Below are positions 48,064 to 55,329 of a DNA stretch of 55,329 nucleotides, piece by piece. Each line of letters starts with the position of its first letter. Positions within the stretch are counted from its first letter, which is position 1. The notes under the pieces are model-generated. The model worked only from the letters and a program-made list of their open reading frames with translations, ran no database searches and had not been told where the DNA came from. Origin of the DNA: Thraustochytrium sp. TN22 (Eukaryota; Sar; Bigyra; Thraustochytrida; Thraustochytriidae); contig JABLUY010000246.1 of assembly GCA_013306675.1 (NCBI GenBank), forward strand, positions 1 through 55,329, read 5' to 3'. The position numbers and the translations under genes are program-made.

Positions 48064-48687
48064 GGCTGCACCTGCGCGCGCCAGCCGGCGCCGGCCTTTC
48101 AAACCAAAGTTGACTGCGATGGCAAGGTCACGCTGCGCACGAGTTGAGTTGGCAAGACCAAAACAAACAAAACGAGCCAAAGCGCGGACCCCCCAACCGT
48201 GCCGTGTGTGGCGGCGCCACTGCACCCGGGTCGTAAATGCAGTCACGAACAGTAAACGTAAAGGCACAGACTGCGAGCGAGCGACGAGATGAGGCTTAGC
48301 GCAAGCGAATCGATGCTCGCTTTGTCTCTCAACTATAGAGCCGTGCTTGGTTTCTGACCATGACTCTGCTCCCGCCCACTGCACGGTCGTTTTTTGCAGT
48401 AACGGACTGATTCTGATACGCGCCGCGCAAGAGTTGAGGCAAGAGAACAACCAAGAACGAGCGAAGCTCGTCGCGTGGCCTGTAGTGGGAGATGAAAGAG
48501 ATGAACTGCCTCTGGAGTTGGCATGTAGCTAGTAGTAGCTTACAGTTAGTAAGACGCTTGCACGCCTGACTGAGGAGTGCATGCTTGCGCGGTCATTCAC
48601 AGTCAAAGCAAGTTTCCTGTAGACAACATACATGATCTCCCACGCATCGATTAGAGCAAAAGTAGCACAACACAAGTGCGCATCAGG
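48064..48687. promoter_or_regulatory. Spacer 5' of the channel gene and 3' of PDX2
   Basis: About 620 bp. It includes GTAGCTAGTAGTAGCTTACAG (about 48523-48543) and a relatively A+T-rich stretch (48600-48680) next to the PDX2 stop. The part nearer 48064 should contain the channel promoter. No gene supported. Confidence 0.5.
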
Positions 48688-49579
48688 TCAGGCCTGCTTG
48701 AGCACCTTGGTGGCAAACTGGAAAAAGTACTGATGCCACGTGGGGTCGTCGGTGAGCTCCGGGTGAAAGGAGGTGATAAGGATGCTGTCCTGCTGCGCGG
48801 CCACAACGACGGGCTCGTGCGAGTCTACCTTGGCGTCTGCCTCCCGCGACTCCTTGTGCGGCACGACCTTGGCCAGCACCGTGACGTCCGAGCCGTACTC
48901 GACGAGCACTGGCGCGCGAATGAAGACAGCACGGTAGTGCTTGGGCGACGACGCCTCCCCGTCGGCGGCCTCGCCCTCGACACGCAGAGGACTCTCAAGC
49001 ATGGCAGAGAAGCTGCCGAGCTGGGAACCGAAGAAGTTGCGCTGCACGACGCCGCGGAAGCCGCCAATAAGCTCCTGGCCCTCCTGTGCGTTCCCAGAGT
49101 CAGCATGCTCGCTCATACCGACGAAGTGGCGCTCTTTGACCGCGGTCTCTGAAGAGACCGCATCGCCACCTACCTTGATCTTGCCCGTGATCTTGTCGGC
49201 GAGCAGAATCATGCCCGCGCAAGTGCCCCAGATGGGCTTGCCGCTGGCCACCCACTCCCGCAGCGGGTCAAGCTGTGCTCGAGGCGTCTAGGTTAGTCTC
49301 GCAAACTCCTCCTCTCGCCTCGTCCACGCGCGCAGGCGCTCCAGCCAGCGCTCCAGCCAATCCACGTACCAGGCCTGTGCGCCGCGCCACGAGCGCGATT
49401 GCCGTGCTCTCGCCGCCGGGCAGCACGAGGGCGTTGACCTGCTCGAGCTCCTCCGGCACGCGGACCTCGATCGCCTTGACGCCAATCTTCTCGAAGAGCT
49501 CCACGTGCTGCTTGAAGGCGCCCTGGAGCGCGAGCACGCCCACCACCACCTCGTCCGTGCTGGCGGCGTCGGACCCCAT
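48688..49579 (-). CDS. PDX2: Pyridoxal 5'-phosphate synthase glutaminase subunit (PdxT/SNO), two exons
   Basis: Joining exon 49579..49370 to 49272..48688 gives 264 aa. The class I glutaminase supplies ammonia to the PDX1 synthase, which builds PLP from ribose 5-phosphate and glyceraldehyde 3-phosphate. Motifs: VLALQGAFKQH near the start, PGGES (54-58), GTCAG with nucleophile C88, QRNFFGSQ (~147), and SFHPEL supplying H240 and E242 of the triad. The intron removes a frame break exactly between ARRTGL and LDPLREWVASGKPIW, restoring the family's unbroken 'GL..PLREWVASGKP' segment. Two inserts relative to ~195-aa bacterial PdxT lie at ~110-140 and ~168-178. ATG 49579 is chosen because the family's first strand starts ten residues later; the frame continues upstream as basic low-complexity sequence. 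No PDX1 gene is in the window. Confidence 0.9.
49273..49369 (-). other. Spliceosomal intron (97 bp) in PDX2
   Basis: Donor GTACGT at 49369, acceptor CACAG at 49273, with an excellent branch-point candidate GACTAACC ~25-30 nt upstream of the acceptor. It is phase 0. Removal joins TGL to LDPLREW, matching PdxT proteins. Confidence 0.85.
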
Positions 49580-50144
49580 GGTGGTCTTGCTGCTCGCTGC
49601 TTTTTCAGAGGCCGTCGCGACCCGGGCGCGCTGGCCGGCCTCGCTCGTCTGCGCAGCCGCCTCCCGCGCGCCTGCCTGCCTGCCTGCCTGCCTGGCCTGG
49701 CCTGGTCCTGGTCCTGGCTGCTTGCAGGGTTTGCTTGCGTGCAATGGCCTCCGAAGTCGCTTTGCCTGGCGGCCTCGCCGACGACCACGAAGACCTCGCG
49801 GCGCTCGGAGGCCGCACCGGACCGCGAGGCCGGGCGGTTCGGCGGCCAAGGGAATCAGCCGGGTCCGGTGCGGGCGCGAGGCGCGTCAGCCGGGCGCAAT
49901 GTTCTCGCCACGGCGCGTGCCGAGAGGGCTACTCAGGCTACTACATGCGGAGCGGACGGCGAGCGCCGCGGGCGTCCGTCTGTGCCAGTCCTGTCGGGCT
50001 ATGCAAAGCAATGGTGGGTCGCGGACGGCTGACTCGTTCTGGCGAGCTGGTTTCAGGCACTGCGAAAGTTAGTTCTTAGGCCTCAGGCAGGACGCCGGCC
50101 GGCCATCAAGCGTGGTTTATTTATTCATTTTCATTCATTTCGAG
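49580..50144. promoter_or_regulatory. PDX2 5' region and importin-like 3' flank
   Basis: About 560 bp. It contains a TGCC tetramer array (about 49673-49693), a CCTGGT repeat next to it, and an A+T-rich TTTATTTATTCATTTTCATTC stretch (about 50116-50137) right after the importin-like stop, a candidate 3'-end element for that gene. No gene supported. Confidence 0.55.
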
Positions 50145-51863
50145 TCAGACCTTGTCGCTGGCCACGGACATGGCGGTGAAGATGCGCATCATGACGTCCT
50201 CGCTGACCTGGAGGCGCTCGAGGGTACCGAGGACGTCGATCTCCTCCATGTCGGTGAGTGCCTGCTGCGCGAACTCGCCGTCGACGGTCATGAGGATGGT
50301 CTCGGTGGCGGCGATAACGAGGTTTGAGAGCGAATCGGAGGTGACGAGGTCGGCCACGTGCCACATGGAGCGTAGCGCGCCGTGCGCCAGTACGAGCGTG
50401 ACTTGGTCCGGGCTGCCGTGGATGCAAATGTGCGCGTAAAAAGTGGCGATGTGCTTCTTGACGCTGGTGCTGCTCTCGCGTTCCAGGCGGTTGCGGGTCA
50501 CCTCGGCCAGGTCACAGTCCAGGAGAGCCTGAATGTGTGCCACGTCGCCCTTGGCCATATTAGCGAGCGTGTAGCAAGCGTTCACGCGTACGTTGCGGCG
50601 GTCGTGGTCGACGAGCGTGCGCAGCGGCGGCAACATATCCGCCTCGATGAGCTGCTGCACGAAGATGGGGCCCCCGTTCGTGACGCCAACCAGGGCGCGG
50701 AGTGCCGGAATGAGTAGGATATGCTCGACCTCGGCCCGGTTGGAGGTGTCCGTGGGCGCCTCGCCGTCAACATCGCGCTCCGTGGGCGCGATCTCTTCCA
50801 GCTCCGCGCCATCTCGAGCCAAAAGACGATCCGCGAGGGAGCCGTCGAGCGCGGATCGCACGCGCGGCACTAGCCCGAGCGCGCCGATGGACGCCAGGCT
50901 CGCCGGGTTTGACTCGGACAGGTGCGCCAGCGCGGACAAAAGGCTCGTCACAATGTCGAGCTGCTCGAACTCGAAGAGCTTCGCCACCGTGGGCAGCAGC
51001 GGCTGCACGACGGCCTCCGTGCTAGGCGCAGGAGATCCCTGCAGGAGTGTGGCGAGGGCCGAAGCCAGCGCCATGCGCATACCAATCGGCCCCGAGGACA
51101 CCGCGATGCGGTTCAGCACTGGGACCAGGGCGGCGTTCGATAGCGCATCGTCGCGGACCGTCATCTTGCCGCGCACCAGCCGCGAGATCGCGCGCAGGCA
51201 CTGCTGCGTCACGCGCGGGCTCACAAAGAGGTCCATGAGCCGCACCAGCTGGTCCAGCACGCCGTTTGACAGCAGCGCTTCCAGATTGTTGCGCGTGCGC
51301 TGCTTGGCCAGCTGCGCGATCATCCACACCGACTCGAACAGCAGCGGCTCTGCCGCGCCCGGCTTTAGGTTGTCCACAAGATGCCTGTGCAGGTTGACCT
51401 CCAGCATGGGCCAGATCGGGACGCGCCCCGTCACGTTCACCGCGAACAGGTGCCTGATGCACCGCAGGCCCGCCGTGCGCTCGGCCTGATCCTCGGCGCG
51501 CGCCGCCATCAGGTACACCTCCAGCCGCTGCACGCGCACGCGCTCTTCCGGGTCCTCCGGGTCCACGGCCTCGTCCTCCGCGCTCGGCCCCGCCGCGTCC
51601 ACGATCCACGGCGAGTTCGGGTGCTCCACCACCTCCACGCGCTGCCTTGTCGCACGCCCCAGCCCGCGCACGCCCGACAGCCGCCGCGCCACCATGCCGC
51701 GCAGCAGGCTCGACCGCGGCGCCAGCAGCGCCCCGCTCTTGGTGCGCGCCCCCGCCGCCGCAGCTTCCGCCGTCCCCGTCGCTGTCGTCGTCTCCGCCGC
51801 CGACTCGCCCGCGCCCGCGCGCGCGCCGGCCACGCGGCGCGTGCCATCCTCCATGCTCGCCAT
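50145..51863 (-). CDS. Divergent importin-alpha-like ARM-repeat protein
   Basis: A 572-aa protein from the ATG at 51863 (MASMEDGTRRV). An Ala/Thr-rich N-terminus with an Arg-rich patch (~55-76) sits where an importin-beta-binding domain would be, though it is not a clear IBB. Residues ~105-560 are a superhelix of armadillo-type repeats. Collinear resemblance to importin-alpha is clearest at FESVWMIAQLAKQ...LLSNGVLDQLVRLM (~176-210) and at ALRALVGVTNGG...VNACYTLANMAKGDVAHIQALLD (~388-449). The Trp/Asn ladder that binds nuclear localisation signals is largely missing: W180 remains but its Asn is Gln, and later repeats have no Trp. It may be a specialised transport adaptor or another ARM scaffold. 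An acidic loop interrupts the repeats (~350-380). Moderate confidence for the family. Confidence 0.68.
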   Translation of the reverse strand: MASMEDGTRRVAGARAGAGESAAETTTATGTAEAAAAGARTKSGALLAPRSSLLRGMVARRLSGVRGLGRATRQRVEVVEHPNSPWIVDAAGPSAEDEAVDPEDPEERVRVQRLEVYLMAARAEDQAERTAGLRCIRHLFAVNVTGRVPIWPMLEVNLHRHLVDNLKPGAAEPLLFESVWMIAQLAKQRTRNNLEALLSNGVLDQLVRLMDLFVSPRVTQQCLRAISRLVRGKMTVRDDALSNAALVPVLNRIAVSSGPIGMRMALASALATLLQGSPAPSTEAVVQPLLPTVAKLFEFEQLDIVTSLLSALAHLSESNPASLASIGALGLVPRVRSALDGSLADRLLARDGAELEEIAPTERDVDGEAPTDTSNRAEVEHILLIPALRALVGVTNGGPIFVQQLIEADMLPPLRTLVDHDRRNVRVNACYTLANMAKGDVAHIQALLDCDLAEVTRNRLERESSTSVKKHIATFYAHICIHGSPDQVTLVLAHGALRSMWHVADLVTSDSLSNLVIAATETILMTVDGEFAQQALTDMEEIDVLGTLERLQVSEDVMMRIFTAMSVASDKV

Positions 51864-52080
51864 CTCGGCGCGCGGGATGAGCGAGCGCCCGAGCGGGGGC
51901 AAGGGGCCGGCTGCCGCCGCTGCTGTCGCCGCCGCCCCTGCAGCCTCGCCGCCGCCGCTCCCGCCGCCGCCGCCCTGCCCCCGCGCGCCGCGCCGCCGCG
52001 CTCTGGGTCTGCCGGCGTGACAAGGGCGGAGAACGAGCGCGTGCCGCGACGACGTGGTCAACTACTAGGCCTACGAGGCC

Positions 52081-52460
52081 GGCGAGGTGGACGAGAGCAC
52101 GACGAGGTGGACGAGAGCACGACGAGGTGGACCAGAGCACGACGAGGTGGACGAGAGCACGACGAGGTGGACCAGAGCACGACGAGGTGGACCAGAGCAC
52201 GACGAGGTGGACGAGAGCACGACGAGGTGGACCAGAGCACGACGAGGTGGACCAGAGCACGACGAGGTGGACGAGAGCACGACGAGGTGGACCAGAGCAC
52301 GACGAGGTGGACGAGAGCACGACGAGGTGGACCAGAGCACGACGAGGTGGACGAGAGCACGACGAGGTGGACGAGAGCACGACGAGGTGGACGAGAGCAC
52401 GACGAGGTGGACGAGAGCACGACGAGGTGGACGAGAGCACGACGAGGTGGACGGAAACAC
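52081..52460. repeat. 20-bp minisatellite, 19 copies with two variants
   Basis: Unit GACGAGGTGGACGAGAGCAC and a variant with ACC for ACG at the second half. In order the copies read G G C G C C G C C G C G C G G G G G, then a diverged last copy (ACGGAAACAC). A G-C-C triplet (60 bp) is seen twice in succession, indicating amplification of a higher-order block. The array lies 5' of the importin-like gene. Confidence 0.95.
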
Positions 52461-52502
52461 GACGAGGAAGCGGCGATCTCAGGCTCAGAGCGACGAACCC
52501 TC

Positions 52503-52524
52503 TAGCTAGCTAGCTAGCTAGCTG
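52503..52524. repeat. (TAGC)n microsatellite
   Basis: Five tandem TAGC units shortly after the 20-bp array, with another AGCTAGCTAC tract at about 52552-52562. Confidence 0.85.
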
Positions 52525-52573
52525 GCTCGACGGAGCGACTCTCTCTGGAGCCAGCTAGCTACAGCTAACTTAA

Positions 52574-52619
52574 GCGCTCGGAGCTCGTTCGTCCGAGCGC
52601 TTCAACGAGCTCGGAGCGA
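52574..52619. other. Imperfect inverted repeat (hairpin)
   Basis: Arms CGCTCGGAGCTCGTT and AACGAGCTCGGAGCG pair over 15 bp with one mismatch, around a 14-nt loop that itself contains a CCGAGCG complement. Function unknown. Confidence 0.55.
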
Positions 52620-53122
52620 CAGAGAATGAGGCAAGGCGAAGCGCTGAGACGAGATGCTCATGCTCGCTCGCTCGTCGTGGAGCAGCTTTTCGTCGACCTG
52701 GCGAGCTGGCGAGCGGCGGTGGTGAAGACTGGTGACGAGGACGACACAAAGAGCTCGAGAAGCTTCTTGAAAGAAGACGTCGAGCATTAGTGTGCCGGCC
52801 CTGGAGGGACCTCGCAAGCGAAATGAGGTGCTGCTGGCGTGCCGCCGACCGCTGGCACCGGCACAATCTTCTCTTCTCCTTCATGCAGCCAGCGCAGTGT
52901 TTCGCCTCTCGTCAGATGATCATCTCGTCAAAGCGCAGCAAAGCTGCAATCAGCTCGCGCTCGAGGACGGCGCACGGTCGCCAGCGCAAGCGCGGGCGCC
53001 AGGGCCAGGGCCAGCGCAAGCGCCGGCGCCAGCGCAAGCGCCAGGTAGCGCGCCGCGGCCACACAACGGCAGGCAGAGCCGCGAGCACGGTCGAGTCTGA
53101 GTCCTAGGCGTGCGGAAAGGCC

Positions 53123-54013
53123 ATGACCAAGGCGGTGGCCACAGGCATGTTGGCGCGGCGCGCCTTGACGCGCGGCGCGGCGCGGGCACGAGTGGCTGGA
53201 GCACCGGATACGACGCTGAAGCGGCAGCTGCCGCGCCGGCCGACGCCACTCTCGGCCTGCTGGCGCGGGCTGGCGACCTCGGCGGAGAAGCCCAGCAAGG
53301 CGCGCACGACCGTGGACCCGCGCGAGGCGGAGAAGTTCGACTCGATCGAATGGGACGGCGGCGAAGGCCGCGCGCTGGAGGCCATGCATGAGACGCGCAT
53401 GAGTGCCATTCGCGACTACCTGCAGAGCAGGCACGGGTACGCCCGGCTGGAGGGCTTGCGCGTGGCCGACATCGGCTGCGGCGGCGGCCTGCTCTCGCGC
53501 TCGCTCATGGAGCTAGGCGCGGACGTGGTTGCCGTGGACGTTTCTGCGAGCAACGTGGTGCACACCACGCGGCGCGTGGCACCCGAAACCGAGGCGTACG
53601 CCGGTTCCTTCGAGGCGCGCTGCACGACGGCCGAGGGCCTGCTGGAGGAGGAGGGCGAGCGCAGCTTTGACGTAGTCCTCTCGCTCGAGGTCATCGAGCA
53701 CGTTAGCGATCAGGCGCTCTTCTTGCAGTCCTGCTGTGCGCTCACGCGCCGCGCGCTCGGGCTGTCCACGCTAAACCGCACGCTGCGCAGCTACGCGCTC
53801 GCCATTGTCGCCGCCGAGCACGTGACGGGAATGGTGCCGACCGGCACACACGACTGGAACAAGTTCGTGCAGCCACGCGAGATTGAGCACGTCATCCACC
53901 AGCACGGCCTGCACACTGACCTTGTGCAGGGTATGTTCTACAACCCGCTGCTCAATTCCTGGCACCTCAACACCGACCTCGGCGTCAACTACATCCACTT
54001 CTCTTCACGCTAG
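53123..54013 (+). CDS. COQ3: Ubiquinone biosynthesis O-methyltransferase, mitochondrial (COQ3-like)
   Basis: A 296-aa protein. Residues 1-~55 are Arg/Ala/Thr-rich with no acidic residues until E55's vicinity, a typical mitochondrial presequence; ATG 53123 is the first in frame, with a second at 53147. The SAM-binding motif I is VADIGCGGG (114-122), followed by VVAVDVS (135-141) and EVIEHV (189-194). The family signature STLNRTLRSYALAIVAAEHVTGMVPTGTHDW matches COQ3/UbiG, which methylates catechol hydroxyls during ubiquinone synthesis at the inner membrane; the W-x-K-F that follows is also typical (cited here in parts: STLNRT, AEHVTG, GTHDW). One oddity: before STLNRT the usual Pro-Gly-Gly turn is replaced by ALTRRALG, about two residues shorter. 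Divergent to the importin-like gene. Confidence 0.88.
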   Translation: MTKAVATGMLARRALTRGAARARVAGAPDTTLKRQLPRRPTPLSACWRGLATSAEKPSKARTTVDPREAEKFDSIEWDGGEGRALEAMHETRMSAIRDYLQSRHGYARLEGLRVADIGCGGGLLSRSLMELGADVVAVDVSASNVVHTTRRVAPETEAYAGSFEARCTTAEGLLEEEGERSFDVVLSLEVIEHVSDQALFLQSCCALTRRALGLSTLNRTLRSYALAIVAAEHVTGMVPTGTHDWNKFVQPREIEHVIHQHGLHTDLVQGMFYNPLLNSWHLNTDLGVNYIHFSSR

Positions 54014-54440
54014 CTTCGCCCGTCGCGCCGGCACTAGGCTTGCGCGCGAGTCCTTTGTGTCAGGTCGCCGCCGAGTTTCGAAACGAAGGACGCACTGGCT
54101 CATGCATTTGTTCGCTCGCCGCTTGCTTTGCTTTCAAGTGCGGCCATGCCGACTCGAATCGCCCGCCGCGCAGGAGCTAGGCCTGCGCGCGAGTCCTTTG
54201 CGTCAGGTCACCGCCGAGTTTCGCAACGAAGGACTCACTGGCTCATGCATTTGTTCGTTCGCCGCTTGCTTTGCTTTCAAGTGCGGCCAAGCCGACTTGA
54301 ATCGCCCGCCGCGCAGGCGCTAGGCCTGCGCGCGAGTCCTTTGCGTCAGGTCGCCGCCGATTTTCGCAACGAAGGATGCACTGGGTCATGCATTTGTTCG
54401 TTCGTCGCTTGCTTTGCTTTCAAGTGCGGCCATGCCGTCT
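54014..54440. repeat. 143-bp tandem repeat, three copies
   Basis: Marked by TGCGCGCGAGTCCTTTG at 54041, 54184 and 54327 (143-bp spacing). Copies differ by scattered substitutions and share CATGCATTTGTTCG and CTTTCAAGTGCGGCCA blocks. The array starts immediately after the COQ3-like stop. As 143 is not a multiple of three, the three copies are read in different frames, which argues against coding. Confidence 0.92.
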
Positions 54441-54770
54441 TGGAGCTGGTAGCCTTGGAGTTCACCTTGCGGAAGCTGACGACACAATGACACCCGTGCT
54501 CGTGTTCTCCAGAGGGCTTGCCCCCTGCCAGACAGCGCAGTGCGCCGGTCGAGTTCCCACCACGCTCCCACGATGGATGCCCTAGGCGGCCTTGGATGTA
54601 TGCCATGCCGTCCTGGAGCTAGACTCCAACATCACCTTGCGGCCCGGGGCACTGACGTTCCCCATGCTGTTATTCGTTTCTTGTTCTCAGGAGGGCCTGT
54701 TCTCCCGTCAGACCGCGCAGATCACTCCCAGCACGCTCCCACGCTTTCCGCGACGCTCCTGCGCGAGAGC
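54431..54770. repeat. ~172-bp diverged direct repeat, two copies
   Basis: Two copies begin with CATGCCGTC-TTGGAGCT at 54431 and CATGCCGTCCTGGAGCT at 54604. They share CACCTTGCGG, an AGGGCTTG/AGGGCCTG block, CAGACCGCGCAG-like sequence and CACGCTCCCACG (54561 and 54732). Divergence is greater than in the adjacent 143-bp array. Confidence 0.75.
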
Positions 54771-55329
54771 CTTCCTTCTCACCTTCCACCCGAGATCCGA
54801 GTCTTGGACGTAGCTAGCTCGCTAGCCCGGCTTCGCTCCGCCCTCGCAGTCAGCGTCCCGCGCGCACCCGAGCACGAGCGTCTCGCGGTCGTCCTGCGCT
54901 CCCGTGCCCTGCAGCGCATTCCCATGTCAAGCCATTGCAGACCTCCAAGTCAGCTTGGAGAGCGCCAAACTCGGAGCCCGGCCGCTCGCCGCCCCGCGCT
55001 CTCGCGCCGCTCGCGCTCCCGCGCCGCTCCGCTCCGGGCGCGCCGCGACCCGCGCTGCCGTCACCGCAGACTCCGTCGAGCCGAGCCGGGCCTCGAGGCG
55101 GCAGTTTGGCCGCGTTTGCCCCTGTTTGCCGCGGGCGCGGGCCCGACAGTGGGCGGGTGGTCGCAAGTGGGACTCGGCGCCGGCCGACTGCGAGACCCGA
55201 GGCAGGCTGATCGAGAGCGGGAGAGAGCAGGAGCGGCGCCTCGGCAATCCCGCTTCGCGCGACCGGCCCCCGGCGCGCGCGGCGGCGGCGCGCGGCGGCG
55301 GCGGCGGGCGCGCGGCGGCTCCGCGGACG
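54771..55329. other. G+C-rich end of window
   Basis: A TAGCTAGCTCGCTAGC tract at about 54812-54827 is followed by CpG-dense sequence ending in GGC/CGG triplet-rich DNA (55270-55320). Composition resembles the promoter regions elsewhere in the window, so a gene may begin beyond the edge. No ORF is supported. Confidence 0.5.

Larger units (their letters stand above)
51864..53122. promoter_or_regulatory. Divergent region with 20-bp minisatellite, importin-like / COQ3
   Basis: About 1.26 kb. It contains the 20-bp array (52081-52460), a TAGC tract (52503-52524), an imperfect 15-bp inverted repeat (about 52574-52619) and an AGCGCAAGCGCC-type repeat (52980-53050). Promoters of both flanking genes should lie at its edges. 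No gene supported; ORFs across the array are open because the 20-bp unit lacks stops. Confidence 0.6.

Noticed and set aside
51381-52505. Long plus- and minus-strand ORFs through the 20-bp array
   Set aside because: The unit lacks stops in every frame; the predicted peptides are repeat translations (DEVDEST-like or SSTSSCSRPP-like).
54128-54490. ORFs within the 143-bp repeats
   Set aside because: The unit length is not divisible by three, so copies are read in different frames; no protein constraint.

Overview
This is a G+C-rich nuclear contig from a unicellular eukaryote. Evidence for a nuclear genome is: spliceosomal GT-AG introns (1825-1916 and 49273-49369), mitochondrial-type presequences, an importin-alpha-like ARM protein, C2H2 zinc fingers, a CaMK, a cyclic-nucleotide-type channel and very large multidomain proteins. 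Genes are mostly intronless, strongly biased to G/C at third positions, and separated by repeat-rich spacers. This style fits a thraustochytrid (Labyrinthulomycetes) best. That placement is an inference from genome style, not from a marker gene.

Layout. 1-2.4 kb: a probable mitochondrial ribosomal protein uL10m (+) faces a small intron-containing ERICH2-like acidic gene (-). 2.4-12.3 kb: one uninterrupted ~3,306-codon gene (+) with more than a dozen EF-hand loops, three SAM-like domains, Tudor/agenet-like and SPRY-like segments. It converges on an Sfi1-type Trp-repeat gene (-), whose family binds EF-hand centrins. 14.5-27.6 kb: a tandem pair of ~2,040-residue receptor-like proteins (+), each with signal peptide, Asp-box propeller-like region, CUB-like segment, right-handed beta-helix, EGF/Cys-rich modules and seven predicted membrane spans. 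28-29.1 kb: an MPPED-type metallophosphoesterase (+). 29.5-30.6 kb: a single-span CX3C-rich membrane protein (-). 33.5-34.6 kb: a CaMKI-like kinase (+). 35.8-37.7 kb: a six-finger C2H2 protein with polyQ (-). 37.7-42.5 kb: a CpG-dense, repeat-filled spacer with no convincing gene. 42.5-45.2 kb: two uncharacterised proteins (+), the second coiled-coil. 45.4-51.9 kb: three minus-strand genes: a cyclic-nucleotide-gated-type channel, the pyridoxal phosphate synthase glutaminase PDX2, and a divergent importin-alpha-like ARM protein. 53.1-54.0 kb: a COQ3-like methyltransferase (+). 54-54.8 kb: two families of long tandem repeats.

Several genes fit Ca2+/cyclic-nucleotide signalling and cytoskeleton themes (EF-hand giant, Sfi1-like, CaMK, CNG-type channel, ERICH2-like). 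There is no operon logic, and neighbours need not cooperate. Convergent and divergent pairs predominate. Four minisatellite-type arrays (20-bp, 42-bp, 143-bp and ~172-bp units) and repeated TAGC/CTAG tracts mark the intergenic space. The most unusual items are the tandem 7-TM beta-helix receptors, the EF-hand/SAM/Tudor/SPRY giant, the channel with an SVGFG filter and a lost phosphate-binding Arg, and the CX3C membrane protein.
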